A stretch of DNA of 11,721 bases from Goniomonas avonlea (Eukaryota > Cryptophyceae > Goniomonadida > Goniomonadaceae). Shown piece by piece: positions 1 to 7,776 of this stretch (positions are counted from its first letter, which is position 1; every line of letters begins with the position of its first letter). The stretch covers positions 1 through 11,721 of the forward strand of contig QUTJ01031436.1 of the NCBI GenBank assembly GCA_003573635.1. Reading direction: 5' to 3'. Position numbers and translations under genes: made by a program. The notes under the pieces are model-generated. The model did no database searches, was not told where the DNA came from, and saw only the letters and a list, made by a program, of their open reading frames with translations.

Positions 1-63
1 GACAGACAGACAGAGACAGACAGACAGACAGACAGACAGAGACAGACAGACAGACAGACAGAC
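1..63. repeat. (GACA)n microsatellite
   Basis: Sixty-three bases of GACA units, interrupted twice by an extra GA so that the tract falls into blocks of 14, 26 and 23 bases. On the minus strand it reads as GTCT repeats and lies inside, or next to, an intron of the acetyl-CoA synthetase gene. It begins at the window edge, so its full length is unknown. Confidence 0.95.
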
Positions 64-140
64 GAACACGCTGCGAGGGAAGGCAAGATTATGCACGGAG
101 ACATGAGGGGCTCTCTAGAAGGGAATGCTCACGACAGAAG

Positions 141-245
141 GGTGCTCACCTTGTCTCCAGACACAGGCACACAAGGGTGCTCACCTTGTCTCCAGACACA
201 GGCACACAAGGGTGCTCACCTTGTCTCCAGACACAGGCACAGAAG
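141..245. repeat. Three 35-bp tandem repeats carrying a splice donor
   Basis: Three head-to-tail copies at 141-175, 176-210 and 211-245. The first two are identical and the third differs at one base (agaag for acaag at its end). On the minus strand each copy contains GGAGACAAG followed by GTGAGC, the proposed exon 7 end and splice donor of the acetyl-CoA synthetase gene. The donor is therefore present three times in a row. A unit of 35 is not a multiple of three, so a change of donor would shift the reading frame. Confidence 0.93.
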
Positions 246-1574
246 CACGTCCACTTTGATGAGCATCGTTCACAGCCACAACCACAGTGTGGATCTGCGC
301 AGTTCTTGTTACAGTGTATTCCAGTCTGGTTTGCGTTATGGGTTCATCAGTGAATATATCCAAGGCTCAACGACTGTGAGCAGCTGACGGAAAGAGTTCC
401 CTGTGTGTTTTTCTGACACGGGTTCTTGATGGCGTCCCTTATTCCAATCTGATCGACCAAGGAGTACAGGCGCGTCATGTGTTGTGGTTACTGGCAATCA
501 CACGAAAATACATCAGTGCTGACCTTGTTTCCACCTTCATCGGCTTCAGCGATTGCAATGGCAGCGTCGGCGCTTGCTTTCACAGCTTGTACCTGAGAGC
601 CCAGGGAATTATGATTCCGACGAAACAAAATATCTAAAAATCAGCGAGCCGGCAAAATGAGCAAGCGGGACTGACCTTGCCGCCTCGGACCGCAACGTCA
701 GAAGTCACAATGCAGGTGGACTTGGACGCCACAATGCGAGTGGCCAGGGCATTGGAGCTGAATCCGCTGAAGACAACGCTGCAAGAGAAATCAAAAACAA
801 ACCAGGCCAAAGGCTTCAACAAAAGACAAACCTGTGGATTGCGCCGATCCGTGCGCATGCCAAAACGGTGACAGCAAGCTCTGGGATCATTGGCATGTAG
901 ACTGTCACAACGTCGCCCTTCTTCACACCGCGAGCCTTGAGAAGATTGGCCATCCGACAAACACGTTCGAGGAGCTGTACATGAGTCAATCGATGTTCTT
1001 AATAGAACCAGAATGATTAGTGACCTGTCGAAAGGTCAATTGCTGGGTCTCTCCATTGTCGGCCTCAAACGTCAGCGCGGGCTGGTCTCCCTACGTGAAC
1101 GCACATCAGCATATTCAGACCCCAACGTGCTCCGCACCCGCTTCGCAATGTGTCTATCCAAACAATTGACTGTTACATTCAACTTGGCGCCCTCAAACCA
1201 CTTGATACCCTCGTGTTCCAGCGACTTCAGCTCAAAATTCCCGCTGCAAACCTGATCGATATCAGGGCACAGAACGCCAAAGGAACAAGTTTTACCTTGT
1301 CCCACTTCTTCAGCCATTCGAATCCCTCAGCGATCTCACCCCAAAATGTCGATGGGTCGTCAACCGACCTCTGCCACATCTTCTTATAGGACGCTTCATC
1401 AGGAATCCGGGCAAGCTTCTGGAACTCCGCAGGGGGTGCGAATTTCTCCTGATGCTTGTTCGCACAGAAGGCGCGTGCCAGTATGTCAGAATGGCCCACC
1501 TTCCTGCGCTCAGGAATGAGAGCGATGCCTCCACGACCCGTGAAAAGGCGAGAGAAGTGTCTTGCCCTGGACAT
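220..1574 (-). CDS. Acetyl-CoA synthetase, N-terminal part (gene runs off the left edge)
   Basis: An AMP-forming acetate-CoA ligase that activates acetate to acetyl-CoA. I read seven exons on the minus strand: 1574-1296, 1251-1138, 1090-1025, 974-832, 778-676, 592-524 and 294-220. They join in phase to 283 residues, roughly 40% of the usual 650 or more. Family signatures are [16 protein letters not shown] (63-78), [12 protein letters not shown] (116-127), [13 protein letters not shown] (173-185), [16 protein letters not shown] (192-207) and RGGK (232-235). The TSGSTG loop, hinge and catalytic lysine lie outside the window. The start is the first Met after an in-frame TAG. The opening residues [16 protein letters not shown] are Arg-rich with no acidic residue until Glu22, which suggests a mitochondrial presequence. 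Introns are 44, 47, 50, 53, 83 and 229 bases. Exon 7 is the least certain: its acceptor is weak and its sequence diverges from the family. The gene is head-to-head with the FAM32A-like gene. Confidence 0.93.
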
Positions 1575-1701
1575 CTCGGCGACGACTTCGGTTTTAGACT
1601 CTCGCTAGCTTTCGAATATACTCGAAAGATACTCCGATTATCATCTGATTACTATGGGACGACCGTCCAGACACATACAGCTTGGTCACTCTGCAACCAG
1701 C
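1575..1701. promoter_or_regulatory. Head-to-head intergenic region, acetyl-CoA synthetase / FAM32A
   Basis: Only 127 bases separate the two start codons, so both promoters must share this space or reach into coding sequence. It contains a 20-base interrupted palindrome (1609-1628): arms CTTTCGA and TCGAAAG around ATATAC. No clear TATA box was found. An upstream ATG at 1654 is in frame with the FAM32A start and would add 16 residues. Confidence 0.6.
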
Positions 1702-2188
1702 ATGGCCGCCAAGACACCTGCATTTGAGAACGTCATTGGCGGCAAGCTCAATTTGAAGGGCAAAGCGCTCGCTGTGAAGGGAGGCGTCACTAAGAAGTAA
1801 GTGACCCTTGTGCTATGTCCCGGATTGATAACCCGGTGCAGGAAAAAGAAGAAGGTGCAGGAGCCGGAAACTAAGGAGGCTCCCGAAATCGTGTACAAAT
1901 CGTCTGATGCCTATGACACCCGCACTGCTTTCGAGAAAAAGTTTGACGAGCAGCGAAGAAAAATCGTTCGTCACTGCTTTTCTCTCGCGTCTGACCGTCC
2001 TGACTGTGAGTTCAGGAAGAGAAGCGCACCAAGGACAAGGCTGCCAAATCGCACAGAGAACGCATTGAGGTACGGGCTCAGTGCGTCACCTGGATCAAAG
2101 AAATGACATCGGACGCTAGGAATTCAACGCGAAACTCACAGAGCTCTCTGAGCACTACGACATCCCCAACGTGTCCGGCGGAGGGTAA
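1702..2188 (+). CDS. FAM32A-like spliceosomal protein
   Basis: Four exons (1702-1796, 1842-1965, 2016-2069, 2120-2188) give 113 residues. Human FAM32A has 112. Introns of 45, 50 and 50 bases begin GTAAGT, GTTCGT and GTACGG and end CAG, CAG and TAG. Family features are an N-terminal GGKLNLKG segment, a long lysine run (about 31-37), then an RTAFEKKFDEQRRK stretch, KSHRERIEEFN and the near-invariant HYDIP close to the C-terminus. Human FAM32A has been placed in the post-catalytic spliceosome, where its C-terminal tail approaches the active site and helps exon ligation, so a nuclear role in splicing is likely. The tail here ends in three glycines after NVS instead of the human SWTK ending. I chose Met at 1702 because it matches the family length; an in-frame Met at 1654 would add 16 residues with no family counterpart. 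Confidence 0.93.
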
Positions 2189-2605
2189 GACATCATGTTT
2201 CGCGCGCACCGTACACTTGCTTGCCTCTTTGGACAATTCAGATGTGATGCGCGTGTGTTTCTTGATAAAGTGTATTGTTAGTTGAGCAAGGGCAGAATCA
2301 AATTGTCGAACACTGCTGGGCCAACATTTGAAGCTATACATCCTGTTCGTTGTATTGCTTCTGGGAAAATAGGGTTTGCCATTGCAAACGCAGCTGCTAA
2401 TTTAGGCGCAGAAAGAAGTTATTTTAATTTCTGGACCAAGTAATCAAAATGTACAACATCCTTTTGGAAAGAGAATTAGTGAATGTAACAGCGATGACCC
2501 CTCGTCTCGTGAACGTTCTTCTCCTAGTTTTGACGAGAGAAAGAAATGGGCTCGAGAATCCGGGAGGGGAGGCAAAATTAACACCACATGGGTTTACTCT
2601 GGCGA
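2189..2605. other. Tail-to-tail intergenic region, 417 bp
   Basis: This lies between the stop codons of the FAM32A-like gene and the C2-TerD gene. It must hold both 3' untranslated regions. The short open frames here resemble nothing I know and show no convincing splice structure. I found no AATAAA in the expected place for either gene, so their polyadenylation signals are not identified. Confidence 0.6.
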
Positions 2606-3604
2606 CTACAGATCAAGGGTAACCTTGACCGTGTCGGACTCGGAGGTTTGGAAAGTGGTATGAAAGCCGCCCTTCACAGCTTCGCCTGACTTCAGAAGCG
2701 TACAGTGTGCCCAGCCCCCGCTGCTAACTCTGTGAATCGCAACAAGAAAACAGTGGGAGGTGGTTGCCGATCGAAACGTGTCACACATGCGGTTCACGCA
2801 CAGCATATTGCCAGTGCAGTCGCGCACTCTAACCACTGCGCTCTTCATCATTTTGCCAAAAGGGGTCCCGCTGCTCGATTTCACCGTGATAACCACAGCA
2901 AATGCCTCCTTGGGAATAGCTGTAATATCCACATAGATTTCATCGTCGTCCCCGACCCCTTTGCCTCTCTTGTGGGCACCCGAATGCCTGAGCGCAGCAG
3001 ATTGCTTCTCAGGATTTTTGAATGCCTCAGTTCGTCGGGAATTTACAGTACCAAGGGTGATCCCAGTCTTTGTAATCGCGAACGCTCTGACATCCACGTC
3101 GGGCTTCTTAAGTTTCTTGCGCCCTTCCCAGGCGAATCCAAACAACAGAGCAGCAGGGGACCCAAGACCACAAATATCCCCAACCTCTTGAAGTGGCATC
3201 TTCCCTTTGGTGAAATTCCAACGTAGGTGCATCTCCCCCCCGCCTTCCAAGGCAAACTGTTCATCTAACTCGGCGTTTCTGTAGATTTGAGAAGCTGTGA
3301 GTTCGAGCTTCCTGACAAGATTGTCCTTCGGGTCCCGAAGCAAAAAGCAGAGCTTATGAAAACGGTGGTCGATCTGGAGGTTAAACGTATGGTTCCAGCG
3401 GTGCATCCCGGACTCCCCAACATTCACCCGCGAGGTGGACCCCGACTCCATCATAGTGAAGCCCTTGGACATTTTCAAGTGGACGGACAATTCACCTGTC
3501 AAACCAGTAGCACCCACCACAGTAACTGACAAGGCTCCCATAGCGCCCTTCCGGTTCTCCTTGACCGACGGGAATGCCAAGAGCTGTGAAGCCCCGCAAC
3601 CCAT
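2606..3604 (-). CDS. Lipid-anchored C2-TerD fusion protein
   Basis: A single uninterrupted 332-residue frame, unlike its intron-bearing neighbours. It starts MGCGAS: Gly2 and Ser6 suit N-myristoylation and Cys3 suits palmitoylation, so attachment to the inner face of a membrane is likely. Residues about 24-131 read as a C2 domain (beta strand SVTVVGATGL, then HRWNHTFNLQI, then DPKDNLV), with few of the aspartates of calcium-binding C2 loops. Residues about 152-316 read as a TerD domain: DVDVRAFAITKTG, ALRHSG, the hallmark GDDDEIYVDI (218-227), then VVITVKSS, AVVRVRD and a Trp/Gly-rich end. Bacterial TerD proteins bind calcium and serve tellurite and stress resistance; Dictyostelium has related cAMP-binding proteins. 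In the loop that usually reads SGDN, this protein has SGAH, so calcium binding may be altered. The domain calls are mine by eye. Function is unknown, with a membrane or calcium stress role as inference. Confidence 0.85.
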   Translation of the reverse strand: MGCGASQLLAFPSVKENRKGAMGALSVTVVGATGLTGELSVHLKMSKGFTMMESGSTSRVNVGESGMHRWNHTFNLQIDHRFHKLCFLLRDPKDNLVRKLELTASQIYRNAELDEQFALEGGGEMHLRWNFTKGKMPLQEVGDICGLGSPAALLFGFAWEGRKKLKKPDVDVRAFAITKTGITLGTVNSRRTEAFKNPEKQSAALRHSGAHKRGKGVGDDDEIYVDITAIPKEAFAVVITVKSSSGTPFGKMMKSAVVRVRDCTGNMLCVNRMCDTFRSATTSHCFLVAIHRVSSGGWAHCTLLKSGEAVKGGFHTTFQTSESDTVKVTLDL

Positions 3605-4025
3605 GTGTCGTCAGTTGGCTTCGACAGCACGTCGCTTTTACTCACGTCCTGGTGCTATTAGCGTGCGCAACGATGTCTGTAGTCACCAATCTCGCCAAAC
3701 CTAATCAGTCGGGCGTTGGAAAAATCAAACATTTATTGGGGCGCGAGTTTTACTATTGTTTCTATTTTATCCAACAGCGGTTGAGATCCGCCCGGCGCCC
3801 GTCGGCGGATTGCTTCGAAAATGATTGCACGCGTTGGACTCTACTCAAGAGTTAACAAATTTCTCTCGTTTTCAAGGGGGTGTCTCTTCAACCCCCGACC
3901 CCTTTTCAAGCAAGTGCTTGTTGGAGTTCCCGCTTGAAGAAAAGCAGCAACCCACCGTGCTTCGTTGGGTTGAAAACGCTCGTGTGACCCCGTTGGCTCT
4001 TTTCTGGCTTTTTCCACTTTGTCTG
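3605..4025. promoter_or_regulatory. Head-to-head intergenic region, C2-TerD / small unknown gene
   Basis: This 421-base interval separates two divergent start codons and is the longest head-to-head gap in the window. On the minus strand it contains CCCAATAAATG near 3729-3740 (a CCAAT-box-like element), and on the plus strand a T-rich CTATTTTATCC near 3760. An ATG at 3821 opens a frame of 38 codons beginning MIARVGLYSRVNKF; it may be an upstream reading frame or a first exon of the plus-strand gene. The latter would require an intron of about 34 bases, shorter than any other here. Confidence 0.5.
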
Positions 4026-4602
4026 ATGACGTCAAACAACTTTGAGGCCGACGATATTCAGAATTCTGGTCGTTCCTCTCGCCGTTGGATGGCACGAGAC
4101 ACCACTATGGGTTCGATTTCCCACGAAGACCTTTTTTCGAACGATTTCCTCGCGGAGGCTACTGCACTGTCTAAAGAGGTGACATCCAATCACCTGACGT
4201 CAGATGAGATCAAGAGGCAGTTGTTGGATCCCACCGTGCACGGGGACAAAAAGAAACGCATTCCCCTCAGTGGCAGACATGTCAGCTGGGAATGTGGTCA
4301 AGATTCAGTGACAATCAAAAATGACCAACGATTTATGAGCAGCAGCGGACCCTCAATTATGACTCGGCGTGCCACCATTGGTGAGTCTTTTGCCCTTGAG
4401 TCCGAAGGCTCTTATTCCGCTGGCAGGCCCGACCCCGACCTCCCAAAGTGTTTACGAGATTCAGAACAGCACTCCTGCACCCAAGACGACTGCCTTTTCA
4501 TTGGCTTTGTGGGATTGTTGCTGTTCCTCTCGAAAGGCTCTGACAGCAGCCACTGGGGACATATTGGACGGAAAAGAGATGTCTGCTGCCAAGCGGGCAT
4601 AG
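4026..4602 (+). CDS. Unknown small protein with possible PP1-docking motif
   Basis: Not recognised as any family. The model has two exons, 4026-4380 and 4427-4602, giving 176 residues. The 46-base intron starts with a strong GTGAGT, ends in GGCAG, and has the size typical of this region. Reading through it instead would give a longer C-terminus ending near 4640. The protein is polar and probably largely disordered, rich in Ser, Thr, Arg and Lys. A basic run KKKR (75-78) is followed by RHVSW (84-88), which fits the RVxF motif by which many regulators bind protein phosphatase 1. RRAT (114-117) resembles a basophilic kinase site. The second exon carries DCCCSS, a possible acylation or metal-binding cluster. 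The start is the first Met of the open frame; upstream sequence stays open to 3825, so an upstream exon cannot be excluded. The reality of the gene is likely, its function unknown. Confidence 0.6.
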
Positions 4603-5093
4603 GCGAGGAAGCAGTGTCGCATCAGTTATGGGGTGTGTAGAGTTTGTAAATGGGGTACAGAGTAGTTCCTTGTCGATGGTTCGATGGGGTGAACAAATAC
4701 AAGACAGCGTTCGTCGTCATTATGCCATCTCTCTGGCACGTCAGATGGAGGAGTGGGCGAATGCACATGGCTCGTGATTGTATGCGTTCTGAATGGCCTC
4801 TCACTCTCCTATCGCTCTCGCACGCACCGCGGCGAGTGTTGTTGAGCTGCAGACAAAGAATTTTGAAAGCTCTTGTATTCGGAATGCCCAAATATCCTAC
4901 ACTGCTGCTACATACAAAACAACGCCAGCATCGTCAAAGGGAAGTAGACCACTGCTCTTGACAGAGTACGATGGCATGGCGCCAGTCACGAGTTCTTGCA
5001 GCTCATGGCTCCTAAGAAAATCTCGACCAGCACTCCTCTTAACAGGCGAACCAGAGAATTCACTCTCTTTCCTTTTCACACGCATTTAAGAGT
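4603..5093. other. Tail-to-tail intergenic region, 491 bp
   Basis: This lies between the stops of the small unknown gene and the ABC transporter gene. It contains open frames up to about 100 codons on both strands, but none resembles a known family, has a convincing start context or continues through plausible splice sites. TGTAAA near 4648 could be a polyadenylation signal for the plus-strand gene. I see no RNA gene. Confidence 0.55.
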
Positions 5094-7567
5094 TTAGGCA
5101 GCTGCCTCGGCGGTGGTCTTAAGACGAGCGACGCAGTCGCAGAACTGCTGCTCCATGGAAAGAAGGTCGCGTGCCAAGACCTTGAGGCGCTCTGGCTCGT
5201 GCTTGAGCTGGGCAACCTTGGCGGCGATCTGCAAAGACGAGTCAGTTCTGTGTCAAAGAGAGCACGGAAAGGACAGAGAGCGGAGACAAGAAACCACATG
5301 GCTGCTCAAACGGACCTGCTGCATCTGAGTGTTGCGGCGACGCTGGTTGAGCATGCGCTTGACAAGCTCCACAGCGGACACCATGTCGCCCTGGGGCGTA
5401 ACAACCGACGCGGCAGCGGACGCGCGAACTCCCGCGGGCCTGTCGTCCTTGAGGCCAAACTGCCTGCGACCCAAGCGCTTGTAGACGCCGTTGAGCTCGA
5501 TGAGCTCCTTGTGTGTGCCGCGCTCGACAATGCGGCCGTTCTGCAACACGCAGATCTGGTTGCTGTCGATGATGGTGGACAGACGATGCGCCACGACCAC
5601 AGAGGTGCGCCCCACCATCAGGCGGTCCAGCGCCTCCTGCACGAGCTTCTCGTTCTCAGAGTCGAGGGCAGAGGTGGCCTCGTCAAGCAGCAAGATCTTC
5701 GGGTCCTTGAGCACAGCGCGGGCAATGGCAATACGCTGGCGCTGTCCACCACTGAGCATGACACCGCGCTCACCAACCTGGGCCTTGTAGCCGTCAGGGA
5801 TAGCGACGATGAAATCGTGGCAGTTGGCCATCTTTGCGGCACGCTCCACCGACTGGCGGGTCGCGGACTCACTGCCGTACATGATGTTCTCCTCAACGCT
5901 CGAGGCGAACAGGATGGGCTCCTGGCTCACCAGACCAATCTGGCCGCGCAGCCACTGCGGGTCGTACCACGTGATAGGCTGGCCGTCGATTTCAACAGCA
6001 CCCTTGTCCACGTCGTAGAAACGGGAGACGAGTCTGTAGGGAGGGTTAGCGAGCGTGCAACAATGAGAAGCAGCTAGAAATCAGAGCAAAGGTGGGGAGG
6101 CGTACGAGATGACAGTGCTCTTGCCACCACCGCTAGGGCCGACAATAGCAAGGGAGTTGCCAGGCACAACGTCGAAGGAAACACCGTCGAGCACCTCGAT
6201 CTCGGGGCGCGAGGGGTAGTGGAACTGCACGTTGTTGAAGGTGATGCGGCCCTGAATGCCACCGGACGGGACCTGGCCACCATCATAGTTCACCTTGGGG
6301 ACACGGTCGAGAAGCTCAAAGACGCGAATGGAAGCTCCAATAGCCTCCATGAACTGCGGGAAGATGGAAAGCAGAGCCTGGAAGGCGAACACGGACTGAA
6401 GCGCGAACAGCATGTAGGAGATCAAATCGCCGGTGGTGATGACACCAGCGAAAATCATTTGGCCACCGTACCACAGAGCCAGAAGAATGCAAGCATCAGA
6501 GGCGAGCGACGAAATGGCGCCAAGACCACCACTGATCCACGCACGCTTCTTCGCGACGAAGTACGACACGTTGATCTTGTCAGAGTAGTTCTGGATCTCC
6601 GCCTCCTCCGTCACAAAGGAACGGACGGTACGGATGTTGTCAAGAACCTCAGCAGCCTTTGAACCGGCTCCGGCAAGGGCAGAAAGCTCCTGCTCAGTCA
6701 GCACCTTCATGCAGGTTCCTTGAAGGAACATGACGATGAGGATGACGGGAGTGACGGAAAGGATCACAAGGGTGAGCTGCCACGAGTACCAGAAGAGGAT
6801 GACGAACCCAATGATGACCTGGCACGAAGGGATGAACCAACCAACAAGGTTGGAAGTCACCACAGATTGGATGACCTCCGTGTCCGTGGACAAGCGGTTG
6901 AGCAGTTCACCAATGCGGACAGTGTCGAAGAAGGCGACATCCTGCCTCAGCATGTTGCGAAGCACCAATGAGCGCAATCGGCACGAACAACGCGCAGCGG
7001 CGATGGTGTACAGCACACCAGAGAACAGGGCAAGCAGACAATCAGCAACGTAGATGACGAGAAGCACAACGGTAATCCAGTTAAGATTGGCTTGACGCAT
7101 GGACAGATCGGAGAATCGCACAATGTCGATAAGCCACCCAACGAAGAAGTTCTGACTCATGTTGAGGAAGGCAGAGATAGCAGACAAGAAAGTGGCGGAA
7201 ATGACAAGAGGAAGCTCCGGTTTGCCGAAGCGAAGCAATCGAAGAGGGGTGATGCGCTTCTTCACCTCATCCTCAATGGGCTCGGCCGAATGGACATCAG
7301 ACATCTCAGTACCAGCATCGTCCTATACAAACAGTGTGAGAGTGCAAAAAAAAAGGTGCAAAGACGAAGAAAAAGCAAGTGCGCGCATGGATTCGCGAAG
7401 GGACGTTTTGAGAAAAGCACAGAAAAACAGCACATAACGGAGCGCGCGCGAGTGCGCACCGGGTCAACACGAGAAGGCTGTGTGGAGAAGTCCCTGGAAG
7501 TGGCGCGCGACTCTGTGTCGGTGTCGCGCACCGCACTGTACTGCCCCCTGTCTCGTTTCGACGACAT
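5094..7567 (-). CDS. ABCB-type half ABC transporter
   Basis: Four exons on the minus strand (7567-7460, 7322-6106, 6033-5316, 5228-5094) give 725 residues. Introns are 137, 72 and 87 bases. Residues 1-70 are a polar cytoplasmic tail. Six membrane segments follow, near 74-98, 118-142, 195-215, 218-238, 301-327 and 335-357. The single nucleotide-binding domain has an A-loop Tyr in FHYPSRP (about 405), Walker [10 protein letters not shown] (431-439), Q-loop VSQEPILF (Gln479), signature LSGGQ (535-539), Walker B ILLLDE (555-560), D-loop SALD and H-loop His591. All catalytic residues are intact, so it should be an active ATP-driven exporter that works as a dimer. It resembles the TAP/ABCB8-10 group; the substrate cannot be told. 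There is no clear mitochondrial presequence. The last 100 or so residues form an unusual charged, helical tail. The first exon is inferred from matching phase and a pyrimidine-rich acceptor ending TATAG; without it the protein would start at 7304 with 683 residues. Confidence 0.93.
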
Positions 7568-7694
7568 GGCAGCTGTGACTGTCTGTGGCGAGGAGTCGCA
7601 CGAAACCTCACACAAAAATAGTCTCGGGGATAAAAAATTCCATTAACTTCTTTCGTTACCAGCGCTGCTTTTGATTGTGACGCGATTCTCACGT
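7568..7694. promoter_or_regulatory. Head-to-head intergenic region, ABC transporter / acidic protein
   Basis: Up to 127 bases separate the ABC start from the earliest plausible start of the plus-strand gene (7695; 209 bases if that gene starts at 7777). An A/T-rich GGATAAAAAATTCC at about 7628-7641 is the best TATA-like element for the plus-strand gene. A shared bidirectional promoter is inferred from the spacing. Confidence 0.5.
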
Positions 7695-7776
7695 ATGAAC
7701 AGGTGCAAGATCTTGCAAGCATTGATGGCACGGGTGAGGCAGTTTCTTGTCGTCATCACTTGTGAAAGTTTCTAAG

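Noticed and set aside
64-73. A further acetyl-CoA synthetase exon starting after the CAG at 73-71 (minus).
   Set aside because: It would run straight into the GTCT microsatellite and encode only repetitive sequence unlike the family.
141-245. A CRISPR array at the 35-bp repeats.
   Set aside because: The copies are directly adjacent with no unique spacers, and the context is a eukaryotic spliced gene.
2705-3226. A 173-codon plus-strand frame.
   Set aside because: It is antisense to the C2-TerD gene and matches no known family.
5199-6077. A 292-codon open frame on the plus strand opposite the ABC transporter.
   Set aside because: It is antisense to the conserved nucleotide-binding domain, crosses the real gene's intron, and is explained by the GC-rich third positions of the minus-strand gene.
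7092-7646. A 184-codon plus-strand frame over the 5' end of the ABC gene.
   Set aside because: It lies antisense to the conserved membrane domain and first exon, with no family resemblance.
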